A stretch of DNA of 64,000 nucleotides, from positions 4,340,001 to 4,404,000 of the forward strand of contig NZ_CP113975.1 in the NCBI RefSeq assembly GCF_026870155.1, written 5' to 3'. Under the pieces are notes generated by a model. It saw only the letters and a program-made list of their open reading frames with translations, did not search any database and was not told the DNA's origin. The first letter of the stretch is position 1; every line of letters starts with the position of its first letter. The translations under genes were made by a program, and so were the position numbers. The stretch is from Flavobacterium marginilacus. GTDB lineage: Bacteria; Bacteroidota; Bacteroidia; Flavobacteriales; Flavobacteriaceae. Below are positions 24,561-34,339 of this stretch, in pieces.

Positions 24561-25739
24561 TTGAATCATATACTTTCAGAATTGAAAACTGCCATTTCTT
24601 ATCAAATTTACGAAACTAAACAACAGCTTCCCAAAAATTGGAATGAACTAGGCTGTCAAAATATTTTTTTATCCAAAGAATACTTTGAAATTCTCGATAA
24701 GTCGGCTCCAGATAACATGATTTGTCATTATATTGGGCTTTTTGAAGAGCAGAAGTTAGTTGGCGTTGCAATATCACAATTCTTGGATTTAAATAAGCTG
24801 GAATCTTTTGGAGAAAGGGATCGATGCATAAAAACTACTGCACGGAAATTCATTTTAAAAAATTTTGCGTCACATGTTCTGATCATAGGCAATAACATGC
24901 TTACAGGCCAGAATTCATTTATTTTTTCGGATAACATTTCAAAATCCGAAGGTATAAAAGCTTTGAAAAAAGCATCTATTGATTTAAAACATAAACTTAA
25001 ATCAATGGGCAAAAAGGTGCATATCATAACTTTTAAGGATTATACGGAACAGGATATTGAGAAATTTGCCATTGATTTAAACCTTTTTAAAAACAATTAC
25101 AAATACAGTACACAGCCTAATATGGTTTTCAGCATTCCGTTCGAATGGAAATCGGAACAGGATTATATTGATTCCTTACTCAAAAAATACCGCGATCAGT
25201 ATAAAAGAGCCCGAAAAAAGGCCGAAGGAATTGAGAAACGAAAATTACATTTAGAAGATATTATCGCTCACGAAGAAACAATCTATAATTTGTACTATCA
25301 TGTTGCCAAAAATGCACCTTTCAACACTTTCTTTCTAACCAAAAACCATTTTAGGGTTTTCAAGGAAATTTTACAGGATAAATTTCTGTTCTATGGTTAT
25401 TTCCTTGATGGAAAATTAATTGGATTTAATACTTTGATTAAAAACGGCGATACAATTGACACCTATTTTTTAGGCTATGACGATACCATTCAAAGAGAAA
25501 AGATGCTGTATCTGAATATGCTGTATGACATGATTGCGTATTCGATTAACAAAGGTTTTAAGGAAATTATTTTTGCTCGAACTGCACTGGAAATCAAGAG
25601 CTCTGTTGGGGCAAAGCCAATGAAAATGTTTGGTTTTGCAAAGCACAGCAGTTCTGTTGGTGATCTTGTTTTTGAAAAAGCATTTAATTCTCTTGAACCA
25701 AAAGTTGTCTGGCAGGAACGAAATCCGTTTAAAGAATAA
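24561..25739 (+). CDS. GNAT-fold acyltransferase (FemAB-like / BioF2-like)
   Basis: 392 residues with no signal peptide or membrane segment. The second half (about 200-370) has the GNAT/FemX-like pattern: YRDQYKRARKKAEG, DKFLFYGYFLDGKLIGFNTLI (the core acetyl-CoA-fold strands) and LNMLYDMIAYSINKGFKEIIF. Proteins of this type are annotated as peptidogalycan or GNAT acyltransferases; the substrate is unknown. The only start covering the conserved N-terminus is TTG at 24561, because the next Met is at residue 53. Single gene, convergent with the ABC-F gene. Confidence 0.75.
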   Translation: MNHILSELKTAISYQIYETKQQLPKNWNELGCQNIFLSKEYFEILDKSAPDNMICHYIGLFEEQKLVGVAISQFLDLNKLESFGERDRCIKTTARKFILKNFASHVLIIGNNMLTGQNSFIFSDNISKSEGIKALKKASIDLKHKLKSMGKKVHIITFKDYTEQDIEKFAIDLNLFKNNYKYSTQPNMVFSIPFEWKSEQDYIDSLLKKYRDQYKRARKKAEGIEKRKLHLEDIIAHEETIYNLYYHVAKNAPFNTFFLTKNHFRVFKEILQDKFLFYGYFLDGKLIGFNTLIKNGDTIDTYFLGYDDTIQREKMLYLNMLYDMIAYSINKGFKEIIFARTALEIKSSVGAKPMKMFGFAKHSSSVGDLVFEKAFNSLEPKVVWQERNPFKE

Positions 25740-25754
25740 GAAATTAGAATGTAT

Positions 25755-25791
25755 AAAAAAGCGGAACCTAGTCAATCTGACAAGATTCCGC
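25755..25791 (-). terminator. Rho-independent terminator of ABC-F gene
   Basis: Minus strand: 14-bp stem beginning GCGGAATCTTGTCA with one mismatch and one G-U, 3-nt loop, then six T. 22 bp after the ABC-F stop. Confidence 0.85.
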
Positions 25792-25813
25792 CTCCAATTA
25801 TATATTCACCTTT

Positions 25814-27724
25814 TTACTGCATATTATCAATTTCTTCCTGAACAATTTCCCAATCCAAAAGCAGTTTATCTAATTCCGCTTTCTTTTTATTGTAAGCACT
25901 GAAAAAAGAAGCGTCTTCAATATGCTTATCATAATTCGAAGCCAGCATTTTATCATCATGCTGAATGTCTTTTTCCAATTGCTTGATCTGGCTTTCAACT
26001 TTGCTTAATCTGTTCTGCAAAGCCTTTCCTTTTTTCTGGTCTTCATAGGAAGATTTATTGCTTTCTTTGGAAGTAGTTGCTTTTGCAATATCTTTTTTCT
26101 CAACTTCGCGCATATTTTCAAGATTGCGCTGTTCCAAGAAATAATTAATATCTCCTAAATATTCTTTTATTTTCTGATCCTTAAATTCATAAACGATATT
26201 AGACATTCCCTGCAGGAAATCCCTATCGTGAGAAACCAGCAATAGAGTACCGCCAAATTTCTGTAAAGCCGCTTTCAGAACATTTTTAGATTTAATATCC
26301 AAGTGATTCGTCGGCTCATCCATTAATAAAACATTGATAGGCTGCAGCAATAATTTACAAAGTGCCAAACGATTTCTTTCACCTCCGGAAAGCACTTTCA
26401 CTTTCTTCTCAACATCGTCCCCGCGAAACAAGAAAGAACCAAGCATATCACGTACTTTCATACGATTAGTATCGGTTGCTGCATCTTCCATAGTCTGCAG
26501 TAAAGTAATCTCGCCGTCAAGATACTCTGCCTGATTTTGGGCAAAATATCCTAACTGAACGTTATGTCCTAATTTGATAGTTCCATCATATTCAAACTCA
26601 TTAACGATAGCCTTAATAAAAGTCGATTTCCCCTGCCCGTTCTGACCGACAAAAGCAATTTTACTTCCTCTCTCAACTAATAAATCAATGTTTTTTATAA
26701 TTACATTATCGCCATACGCTTTTGTAACATTTTCGACTTCAATAACTACTTTTCCTGGTTCTTTAGAAACTGGAAAAGAAATGTTCATCACTGAATTGTC
26801 ATCCTCATCAACCTCTATACGTTCTACTTTGTCTAGCTTTTTAATTAAAGACTGCGCCATAGAAGCCTTAGAAGCTTTTGCCCTAAACTTTTCAATAAGC
26901 TTTTCAGTTTCTTCAATTTTCTTGGCTTGATTCTTTTGAGTTGCCAATTGTTTTTCACGAATTTCATGACGCAGTTCCAGATATTGAGAATACGGCTTAT
27001 TGAAATCATAAGCTTTTCCAAGAGAAATCTCTATGGTTCTATTTGTAACATTATCCAGAAACATTTTATCGTGAGAAACGATTACCACTACGCCAGGATA
27101 ATTACGCAGAAAACTTTCAAGCCAAATGATACTTTCAATATCAAGGTGGTTCGTTGGCTCATCCAGTAACAGGACATCATTATTCTGCAGAAGCAATTTT
27201 GCCAGCTCAATACGCATTCTCCAGCCTCCGGAAAAAGTTTCAGTCTGGTTATTGAAAACCTCTCTTTTGAAACCTAAACCTAATAATATTTTTTCGGTAT
27301 CACCTACATAATTATATCCGCCTAACAAATCAAAACGATGTGTATAGTCAGACAGGTCTTCAATAATTTGACCATACTCTTCACTTTCATAATCGGTACG
27401 GGTAACCAGCTGGTGATTAATCTCTTCCAGTTTCTTCTCAACAATCTTAATTTCAGTAAATGCTTCGTAGGCTTCTTCCAAAACTGTACGTCCGCGTTCA
27501 AAATCAATATCCTGACGTAAAAAACCCATTCGAATATCCTTCTCCTGAGAAATAACCCCTGAGTCTGGTGCAAAATCCCTTGCCAGCATTTTTAGCATAG
27601 TAGATTTTCCAGCACCATTCTTCCCCACTAGACCAACTCGGTCTCCAGCTCCTAATCGAAAAGTTACTTCTTCAAACAAATAAGAACCACCAAACGAAAC
27701 CGATAAATTATGTATATTAAGCAT
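25814..27724 (-). CDS. ABC-F family ATPase (Uup/EttA-type)
   Basis: 636 residues with two ABC ATPase domains: Walker A GKNGAGKS near 34-41 and GQNGQGKS near 357, signatures FSGGWRMR and LSGGERNR, and LLLDEPTNHLDIESI and LLMDEPTNHLDIKSK Walker B motifs. They are joined by the basic ABC-F linker (about 245-310). The C-terminus (about 540-636) is a charged coiled coil. There are no membrane segments, so this is a ribosome-associated translation factor rather than a transporter. The C-terminal arm resembles Uup. The exact subfamily cannot be settled by eye. Confidence 0.93.
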   Translation of the reverse strand: MLNIHNLSVSFGGSYLFEEVTFRLGAGDRVGLVGKNGAGKSTMLKMLARDFAPDSGVISQEKDIRMGFLRQDIDFERGRTVLEEAYEAFTEIKIVEKKLEEINHQLVTRTDYESEEYGQIIEDLSDYTHRFDLLGGYNYVGDTEKILLGLGFKREVFNNQTETFSGGWRMRIELAKLLLQNNDVLLLDEPTNHLDIESIIWLESFLRNYPGVVVIVSHDKMFLDNVTNRTIEISLGKAYDFNKPYSQYLELRHEIREKQLATQKNQAKKIEETEKLIEKFRAKASKASMAQSLIKKLDKVERIEVDEDDNSVMNISFPVSKEPGKVVIEVENVTKAYGDNVIIKNIDLLVERGSKIAFVGQNGQGKSTFIKAIVNEFEYDGTIKLGHNVQLGYFAQNQAEYLDGEITLLQTMEDAATDTNRMKVRDMLGSFLFRGDDVEKKVKVLSGGERNRLALCKLLLQPINVLLMDEPTNHLDIKSKNVLKAALQKFGGTLLLVSHDRDFLQGMSNIVYEFKDQKIKEYLGDINYFLEQRNLENMREVEKKDIAKATTSKESNKSSYEDQKKGKALQNRLSKVESQIKQLEKDIQHDDKMLASNYDKHIEDASFFSAYNKKKAELDKLLLDWEIVQEEIDNMQ

Positions 27725-27755
27725 GTATTAATTATTTTATTCCTTTATGAATTAG

Positions 27756-27763
27756 TAAATTTG
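27756..27763 (+). promoter_or_regulatory. Putative -7 box of DUF983 gene
   Basis: TAAATTTG, exact TAnnTTTG match, 36 bp before the ATG at 27800. Its position downstream of the 27710 ATG argues that the shorter start is used. No TTG at proper spacing. Confidence 0.4.
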
Positions 27764-27799
27764 TTCATCATTAAACGAAACAAATTATTTATTTTGCAA

Positions 27800-28183
27800 A
27801 TGTTAAAAAAAGGATCCAAATTATATAGCATTTTAACAGGAACTTGCCCGAAATGCATGAATGAAAGCATGTACACAGATCAAAATCTATTACATATTGG
27901 TTCAGTCCTCAAAATGCATGAAAAATGCAGCCATTGCGAGCTAAAATATCAGATTGAACCTTCTTTCTTTTATGGAGCAATGTACGTGAGTTACGGATTA
28001 AATGTTGCGGTAGGAATATCAGCTTTTATAGTATCCTATTTATTTTTGGGAGCAGATATCCAAACCTCCTTCATTACTATTATTATTACCCTGATTTTAT
28101 TATTTCCGATTGTTTTGCGTTTGTCCAGAAACATTTACATCAATATGTTTGTCAAGTATGACCCAAAAACAAAAAATAGTTAA
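27800..28183 (+). CDS. DUF983 family membrane protein
   Basis: 127 residues from the ATG at 27800, which gives the usual DUF983 start MLKKGSKLYSILTGTCPKC. Two zinc-ribbon-like cysteine pairs (CPKC, CSHC) precede two transmembrane helices (about 60-80 and 85-105). The longer frame from 27710 would add a non-homologous hydrophobic stretch. Inner-membrane protein of unknown function. Its 3' end overlaps the convergent FAD oxidoreductase gene by 4 bp. Confidence 0.85.
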   Translation: MLKKGSKLYSILTGTCPKCMNESMYTDQNLLHIGSVLKMHEKCSHCELKYQIEPSFFYGAMYVSYGLNVAVGISAFIVSYLFLGADIQTSFITIIITLILLFPIVLRLSRNIYINMFVKYDPKTKNS

Positions 28184-29238
28184 ATTTTCTTTTTCTTTTT
28201 ATTGTAATATCTATCAATATCAATTTCCTTATCAAGCGGAATATTGTATTCAATCTTATCAAATAATACTTTAGCCATCGCTGGACCGAGCATTACCCCG
28301 CGTGTTCCCAAACCGTTCAGTACATGTAAATTTTTATAAACTTTATGAGTTCCAACTAAAGGTCTTCTATCTTTTACAGTTGGTCTGACTCCTGCATAAT
28401 GTTTCACTATTTCAAACTCACAGGAAATTATCTCTTTAATTCTGTCAATTAATTCTATTCTTCCCTCCTCAGTAGGCATATCCGTTTTATCTTTCCAATT
28501 GTAGGTTGCACCAACTTTAAACAAATCATTACCTAATGGCAAAATAAAGACACTGGTATTCACTATCACATCCAGTTTCAAATCAGGTGCCTTAATAACA
28601 AACAATTCACCTTTGGTACCATCTAAAGGAAGGTCATTAAAAAAAGGATTAGCATGCAGACCAAAACCTTCAGCAAAAACTATATATTTTGCTTCCAGAT
28701 CTTTATATAACAATCTGTCATCCTCAATAATTAATGCGTTATATTCAAAAGACTCTGCTCTTAAAAGATTTAATGAAGTAAGATACTTTTGGTACTTAGA
28801 TAGCAATAATGCAGTATCAACATATCCGGTCTGCAAAACCTCACCATAACCAAAAGGAGAATCGATGCCGTCATATTTATCAAAACATAAAGAAGTAGAT
28901 AGAAAAGGTGCCAAGCTTTTTTTGTCAGAAGCTGCAAACCAATTATTCTGCTCTTCAATAGAAAAAAACTTTCTTAATATAGGTGTTTTAAAATTTAACT
29001 TATCATCTATTCTATCGCTCAAATTAGAATAAAAAACTGTCATTAGCTCTAATTGTTCCTGCGCATTCCAAACTTCACTAAACCGCTTCAAAATAACAGG
29101 GTTATATAACCCCCCAGCAATTTTGGATGAATTTTGAGAATCATTATTAAAAACCACAAAACTTTTCCCATGCCGAATAGCAGTCTCACAGAATGAAATT
29201 CCACCCAAACCACAACCAACAATTATATAATCAATCAT
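28180..29238 (-). CDS. FAD-dependent oxidoreductase (DAO family)
   Basis: 352 residues. N-terminal FAD-binding Rossmann motif IIVGCGLGGIS (5-15), DAO-type middle (GTKGELFVIKAP) and C-terminal motif HYAGVRPTVKDRRPLVGTH with GLGTRGVMLGP, as in glycine oxidase/MnmC-like DAO enzymes. It probably oxidises an amine or amino acid in the cytoplasm; the substrate is not evident. A lysine-rich C-terminus (YNKKKKKI) follows. Overlaps the DUF983 gene at the 3' end. Confidence 0.88.
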   Translation of the reverse strand: MIDYIIVGCGLGGISFCETAIRHGKSFVVFNNDSQNSSKIAGGLYNPVILKRFSEVWNAQEQLELMTVFYSNLSDRIDDKLNFKTPILRKFFSIEEQNNWFAASDKKSLAPFLSTSLCFDKYDGIDSPFGYGEVLQTGYVDTALLLSKYQKYLTSLNLLRAESFEYNALIIEDDRLLYKDLEAKYIVFAEGFGLHANPFFNDLPLDGTKGELFVIKAPDLKLDVIVNTSVFILPLGNDLFKVGATYNWKDKTDMPTEEGRIELIDRIKEIISCEFEIVKHYAGVRPTVKDRRPLVGTHKVYKNLHVLNGLGTRGVMLGPAMAKVLFDKIEYNIPLDKEIDIDRYYNKKKKKI

Positions 29239-29261
29239 AAATAATAAAATTTAAAACAAAC

Positions 29262-29296
29262 AAAAAACTCTTACTTGATTAAAGTAAGAGTTTTTT
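29262..29296 (-). terminator. Rho-independent terminator of the gld operon
   Basis: 11-bp perfect stem AACTCTTACTT / AAGTAAGAGTT with 5-nt loop, flanked by six A and six T, so it works in both directions. It lies 19 bp after gldN. Confidence 0.8.
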
Positions 29297-29314
29297 AAAA
29301 AAATATTCATGAAA

Positions 29315-30304
29315 TTAGTAATTCCACATATCGTGTTCGAAGTCACGAATTTTATCTTTAATTCTGTCTGATTCCAATAATTGGTTCAAAGCATTTTCAT
29401 TAACATACTCAGTAATCAAACGGTCACCATAAACATTTTCTTCTTTGTAAATGACACCGCTAAATTGACGAGAATCTAAAATTCTGTCAAAAGAAATTGG
29501 CATAGAAGAATTCTTTTCATTGAATGCTAAATACTGATGCAGATAATCACGGATTGATGGATAAAAAATCCAGAATAAATCAATATAATCAGGATTTTCA
29601 GTTCCAACTTCTCTTGCCTCAGGAGCAATTGGACAAATACCTAACAAGCGATACTTTAATTCACTCTGACGTTTATCAAAATACCAGTATCCTTTCAATT
29701 TATAACCAGTAATATCCTGTGAAGTAAGCTCTCTTTTATCAATAAACTGAGGATCTAAAACCTTAGCAACGGGAACAGTAGCAGGACCAACAACTTTTAC
29801 TTTTTTACCTTTAACAGTTTTATAAGTAATCGACGGTTTGGCTTTTGGATAATACAAATCTCTATTGGCATTTACTTCTTCTCTACCAGCATTTGTAGTA
29901 TCAATATAAGTAAACGAACTGCTCATGTCCTTAAATGATTTTTTGGTATTAAAATAATCATCCGCATACACTTCAGTTATTTTATTAGCTTTAATACCTT
30001 TAATTAAAACATCAAATAATGATCTTCTGTCTTTCCCTATATTAGTAGAATCGATTGGAAAATAAAGAGGAAAATTAAATCTTTCACTCAAATCAATTAT
30101 CTCCCAAGTAGTTTTTCCCATTAATATATCTCTATCATCAACATAACCATAAGCTAAGGGCTTATCATTATCAAGCGATATTTGAGATTTAGTCTTTACA
30201 CCTATTTGCTCAGGAGTTTTAGCATTAAGCAAATTAGATTGTGCAAATGAAGAAAAACTTCCTGCAACTAATGCAATAACTACTACTAAATTTTTAGTCT
30301 TCAT
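29315..30304 (-). CDS. gldN: Gliding motility / T9SS protein GldN
   Basis: 329 residues with signal peptide (VVVIALVAGSFSSFAQ). The GldN signature is the N-terminal YVDDRDILMGKTTWEIIDLSERFN region and a C-terminal half with LGICPIAPEAREVG and DLFWIFYPSIRDYL. GldN forms, with the lipoprotein GldK, the periplasmic ring of the type IX secretion system attached to the outer membrane. It is the last gene of gldK-L-M-N, 46 bp after gldM. Confidence 0.95.
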   Translation of the reverse strand: MKTKNLVVVIALVAGSFSSFAQSNLLNAKTPEQIGVKTKSQISLDNDKPLAYGYVDDRDILMGKTTWEIIDLSERFNFPLYFPIDSTNIGKDRRSLFDVLIKGIKANKITEVYADDYFNTKKSFKDMSSSFTYIDTTNAGREEVNANRDLYYPKAKPSITYKTVKGKKVKVVGPATVPVAKVLDPQFIDKRELTSQDITGYKLKGYWYFDKRQSELKYRLLGICPIAPEAREVGTENPDYIDLFWIFYPSIRDYLHQYLAFNEKNSSMPISFDRILDSRQFSGVIYKEENVYGDRLITEYVNENALNQLLESDRIKDKIRDFEHDMWNY

Positions 30305-30350
30305 TTTATCAATTATTAAGTTATCTAAGCGTTAAATTTCAACTTAAATA

Positions 30351-31910
30351 TTATTGTATTTCATAAATTACCGGTGCCGTTCTAGAAAGCATAATATCAG
30401 ATCCAACTAATTTAGTTTTGATATCAGAAATCGTGATTTGGTCACCTCTTGTGGCTCTTGCCAAAGCTGCTTTACATTGAGAATTAACTCTATCACCAGA
30501 AACAATAACTGCAGCCTGACCAGTAACTTTTAAAGTAAATCCAACAACATTCAAATTAACATTAAAATCAAAATCAGGTAATTTAGCAGATACTTGAGAA
30601 ACTTCTAAACGAGATTTAGCTCCTTTAACAATTCCCATTTCTCCACCAATAGCACCAACTGGAGCTGGAATACCTTTAATTCTGAAAGATCTTTTATCAG
30701 AAACTTTTGAACCATCAGGTAATGTTCCTGTTACATTAATTACAACTTCAGAACCTTGACCAGGACTCATATTATAGTTGCCCGCTTTACCTGCACGGCT
30801 TAATCCTGGTGCAGAAGCAGTTACTTTATCATCAGAAACACCAGCAAAAGAAATAGTCATTGGGTTAATAACGCCTCTATAAACTACATTCATTTTATCT
30901 GCAGAAATAGTTGCTGAATTTGGTTTTGGAACAACAACATAGTTTCCTAAAATTGGAATCGCAACTGGTTTTCCATCTTCCATAAAAGTAAAGTTACCAT
31001 TAATGTCGTGTTCACCAACATTTCCAGCACCAAAACTAAAATCAACTTGACCGTCATGCAATGCAGTCGCCAAATTTAAATTACCTCCGTTAACTACAAC
31101 TTTAGTTGGAACAGTAGATTTATCAAAACGTCCTAAAACAATTTTACCTTTTACAGCTTCACCAGCAAAGAATGCAGATTTTTCAGGGATAACAATAGCA
31201 GTATAATTTTTCATTGATGCTGCAGCAACAGCTGTAGATCCAGTCAAAGTTCCCAAAATTTGGTTTTCAATTGTATTAACATCATTTTGGATAGCTGTTA
31301 ATTTAGCAACAGAAGCAATTAATGGAAAATGCTTGAAATTATAATCTAAATTATTTTTAGTAACACCTTCTTTATCCTTTACATCAGCTGTATTAAATTT
31401 AGTATTGAACTCAGCTAAGATGTCTTTAAACTTAGGATCATTACCTAAAGCAGATTTGATCGCAGATTTATAAGTCTCAACTGCAGCAACAACTTCTTTA
31501 CCTTTAGCAGATAAACCATCACCGCTAAACCACGACTCATCTAATTTTGATGAATTATCCATGCTTTCATATGGCAACTTACCGTTCTCTTCTCTCTTTA
31601 CATCTTTAGTCAAATCAACTTTAAGTGATTCAACATATTTGTAAAAAGTAGTTGTAGCACTTGCTACTTTTTTACCAATATCATTAGGAACTTTATACTG
31701 CTCAGGCTTATCTTGAGCTTTAAGATCTAAATCTGCTAAAATAGCTTCATTAGAAGTTAACGCTAAACCATTTGCAGTTTCAAATCTCTCGTTTATTAAT
31801 CCAAATGCTGACAATACTTCTTTGGACATATTTAATGCTAACATCGCGATGAAAACCAAGTACATCAGGTTAATCATCTTCTGTCTAGGGGTTAATTTTC
31901 CTCCTGCCAT
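30351..31910 (-). CDS. gldM: Gliding motility / T9SS protein GldM
   Basis: 519 residues beginning MAGGKLTPRQKMINLMYLVF. A single N-terminal transmembrane helix (about 14-30) is followed by a large periplasmic part: a helical segment to about 225 and beta domains to the end. GldM and GldL form the proton-driven motor; the GldM helix inserts in the GldL ring and its periplasmic arm reaches GldK/GldN. Length matches the family. Confidence 0.96.
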   Translation of the reverse strand: MAGGKLTPRQKMINLMYLVFIAMLALNMSKEVLSAFGLINERFETANGLALTSNEAILADLDLKAQDKPEQYKVPNDIGKKVASATTTFYKYVESLKVDLTKDVKREENGKLPYESMDNSSKLDESWFSGDGLSAKGKEVVAAVETYKSAIKSALGNDPKFKDILAEFNTKFNTADVKDKEGVTKNNLDYNFKHFPLIASVAKLTAIQNDVNTIENQILGTLTGSTAVAAASMKNYTAIVIPEKSAFFAGEAVKGKIVLGRFDKSTVPTKVVVNGGNLNLATALHDGQVDFSFGAGNVGEHDINGNFTFMEDGKPVAIPILGNYVVVPKPNSATISADKMNVVYRGVINPMTISFAGVSDDKVTASAPGLSRAGKAGNYNMSPGQGSEVVINVTGTLPDGSKVSDKRSFRIKGIPAPVGAIGGEMGIVKGAKSRLEVSQVSAKLPDFDFNVNLNVVGFTLKVTGQAAVIVSGDRVNSQCKAALARATRGDQITISDIKTKLVGSDIMLSRTAPVIYEIQ

Positions 31911-31963
31911 TTTTTCTAATTAGTTTAATTATTTAATATTAAAATATATAGTTAAAAAACTAA

Positions 31964-32596
31964 TTATCCTTTATTACTCATAGCAGAAAGCATACCACCG
32001 TAAACATTGTTCAAAGAAGCAATATTTGCAGTCATTGACTGCATTTGCTCTTTTAATTTACTAGCATTTTCAGCAATTTCTTTATTAGCTTCAGTATTTC
32101 TAGAAGCGCTTTCTAATTGAATTTTATATAAACTGTTTAAAGATTCCATTTGAGCAGCTGCCATAGACAATTCTTCACTGTATTTTTTTGTTGCTGCAAT
32201 TGAATCAACTGTCGGAGAAATATTTCTTGAAGCATCTTCGAAATTACGGATACTGTTACCAAGGCTGTTCATTAATTCACCATCAATTTTTGCTTCTTTC
32301 AATAAAGCATCTAATTTTGAAGATAACATCCCGTCAGCATCATCTTTTACAATAGGTTTCTTCTCAGTTTTTTCAGCACCTGGTGCCAATTCAGGATACA
32401 CTAAAGACCAATCCAATTCGTGATCAACAGGTTCAAATGCTGAAAGAGCAAAAATAAAAGCTTCAGTACAAAGACCAACAATTAATAATGCACTTGCTCC
32501 AGGATAATGTTGAATTTTAAAAAGCGCTCCAATAATTACTACTGCCGCTCCCATACCATAGGTAAAATTCATTGCTTTTTTGCTCAATATAGCCAT
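31964..32596 (-). CDS. gldL: Gliding motility / T9SS protein GldL
   Basis: 210 residues; two N-terminal transmembrane helices (about 12-27 and 33-50) include the short loop FKIQHYPGASALL, then a cytoplasmic coiled-coil region (about 95-205). E49 in the second helix region (CTEAFIFALSAFEP) is in the area of the acidic residue linked to proton flow. Inner-membrane motor ring of the T9SS with GldM. Confidence 0.95.
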   Translation of the reverse strand: MAILSKKAMNFTYGMGAAVVIIGALFKIQHYPGASALLIVGLCTEAFIFALSAFEPVDHELDWSLVYPELAPGAEKTEKKPIVKDDADGMLSSKLDALLKEAKIDGELMNSLGNSIRNFEDASRNISPTVDSIAATKKYSEELSMAAAQMESLNSLYKIQLESASRNTEANKEIAENASKLKEQMQSMTANIASLNNVYGGMLSAMSNKG

Positions 32597-32661
32597 CGTT
32601 TAAAAATTTTAAAGTTAATTTATAGGTTATTTTTATTTAAGTGATTTAGGAAATTCTTTTA

Positions 32662-34071
32662 TTATTTTTTACCGTTTTTAGTAGTCTGAGTACCCATGTA
32701 ATCTTGTACTGTTCTAAATCCGATATAACTTCTTGCTGAATCCGAATATTCAAATGCACGTGTGCTTACCTGTAAGAAGTATGACACATCTTTCCAAGAT
32801 CCGCCTCTTACAACTTTACGTTTATTTGAATTATCAATGATTGCAGGATTCATTGTAGACATGAATTCGTATGAATTGGAATCATAAGCAGAATCAGTCC
32901 ATTCAGAAACGTTTCCAGCCATATTATACAAATTATATCCATTAGGCTCATAAGACTGAGCTTCTACTGTGTACAGTGCCTGATCAGCAGCATAATCACC
33001 TCTGTTAGGTTTAAAATTAGCCAAGAAACAGCCTCTGTCACTTTTAGTATATGGACCACCCCAAGGGAAAGTAGCAGATTCCAAACCTCCTCTTGCAGCA
33101 TATTCCCATTCAGCTTCTGTAGGTAATCTGAATGAATTTACATTATCATAATGACCTTTCTTAGATTTCAGCCATATGTTTTTGTTTAAAGTTCTCCATT
33201 CACAGAAGGCTTTTGCTTGTTTCCAAGTTACGCCTACCACTGGATAATCTCCATAAGCTTTATGCCAGAAATAATCATTATGCATTGGCTCATTATATGA
33301 GTAACTAAAATCTTTAATCCAAACTGTAGTATCAGGATACACTTTAACTTCTTCAGTTCTTATAAAATCTTGTCTCTTACCAACTTTTGCTTTTGCGGCA
33401 GCCTGAATATCCATCCAATTGTAACGGAATTTAAGCTTGTTGACATCCATGGTTCTCAAACCATTGTATGAAGCCTCAAGCGGTAAATACATAGAATCCA
33501 TCACTTCAACATAATATTCATCTGGGTATTTTTTAACATCTTTTATAAGCTTTGCCTTTTTATTTAATCTTTTGAAAGCATTTGGATCTTTATCTGTACC
33601 GATACTATAATAGTTATCATACATATATTTATCATATGCAGTCATTTTTTCTGGATTAGAATCATTAAATGAATAATCAGCTATACTGCCGGAATTTTTT
33701 CCTTTTCCTTTACCTTTTCCGTCAGCTGCACCGCCTTGACCGCTGTCTTCAGCCAAAATAGCTAAACGGAGACGAATTGTAGAATCTTTAACCCATTCCA
33801 CAAACTGACGATATTCGTTATTTGTAATTTCTGTTTCGTCCATATAAAATGATCTAACAGTAACAGTTTTAGTTGGCGCATCACCAACATTAGCGACATC
33901 ATCATCAGATTTACCCATGATATATGACCCACCAGGTACCAGCGTCATTCCATAAGGTTTTTCTGGATGCCATTTTGCTCCTTTTACACCAACCAACTCA
34001 CCTTTGTCGCTTGATCTACCACAGCTAATCAACACTGTTAAAATTGCCGTAAATGCAATGAAATTCTTCAT
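32662..34071 (-). CDS. gldK: Gliding motility / T9SS lipoprotein GldK
   Basis: 469 residues; lipobox LISC (C17). It carries the FGE-sulfatase fold (MTLVPGGSYIMGKSDDD, FYMDETEITNNEYRQFV, RLPTEAEWEYAARGG, GNVSEWTDSAY, VVRGGSWKDVSYFL). The two FGE catalytic cysteines are absent (RGGSWKD in place of the CxxxxC segment), so it is structural, unlike the real FGE at 6554-7636. A glycine/lysine-rich insert sits near 115-130. First gene of gldKLMN; a TACATTTG box lies about 100 bp upstream. Confidence 0.95.
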   Translation of the reverse strand: MKNFIAFTAILTVLISCGRSSDKGELVGVKGAKWHPEKPYGMTLVPGGSYIMGKSDDDVANVGDAPTKTVTVRSFYMDETEITNNEYRQFVEWVKDSTIRLRLAILAEDSGQGGAADGKGKGKGKNSGSIADYSFNDSNPEKMTAYDKYMYDNYYSIGTDKDPNAFKRLNKKAKLIKDVKKYPDEYYVEVMDSMYLPLEASYNGLRTMDVNKLKFRYNWMDIQAAAKAKVGKRQDFIRTEEVKVYPDTTVWIKDFSYSYNEPMHNDYFWHKAYGDYPVVGVTWKQAKAFCEWRTLNKNIWLKSKKGHYDNVNSFRLPTEAEWEYAARGGLESATFPWGGPYTKSDRGCFLANFKPNRGDYAADQALYTVEAQSYEPNGYNLYNMAGNVSEWTDSAYDSNSYEFMSTMNPAIIDNSNKRKVVRGGSWKDVSYFLQVSTRAFEYSDSARSYIGFRTVQDYMGTQTTKNGKK

Positions 34072-34167
34072 AAAAATTGGGGTTATCTATTCATTATTAT
34101 CAGACTGTAAACCTATTTATTTTTTTTTAAAAAAACAATTCTTTTTATAGCCTTAAATTTTATTGGT

Positions 34168-34175
34168 CAAATGTA
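34168..34175 (-). promoter_or_regulatory. Putative -7 box of gldKLMN operon
   Basis: Minus strand TACATTTG, exact TAnnTTTG match, about 97 bp upstream of gldK. No clear TTG at the expected distance. Confidence 0.4.
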
Positions 34176-34339
34176 TGTTAAAAATTCTTAAAAAAAAATA
34201 TTTTATCGCCGAAGAGTTAAATAACAACGATAAAAAACACACTTTTGAAAAAAATGTAAGCATTACACAATTATTTCAAATATTCATATAAAATTAACGC
34301 TTTTGCTAAAAAACCAATAATTTTAAAGAATAAAAAAAA

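Noticed and set aside
27710..27799. Upstream extension of DUF983 gene
   Set aside because: A TAAATTTG box lies inside it, and the family begins at MLKKGSK.
32662..34071. GldK as a second formylglycine-generating enzyme
   Set aside because: It has the FGE fold, but the two catalytic cysteines are missing and it is the first gene of gldKLMN.
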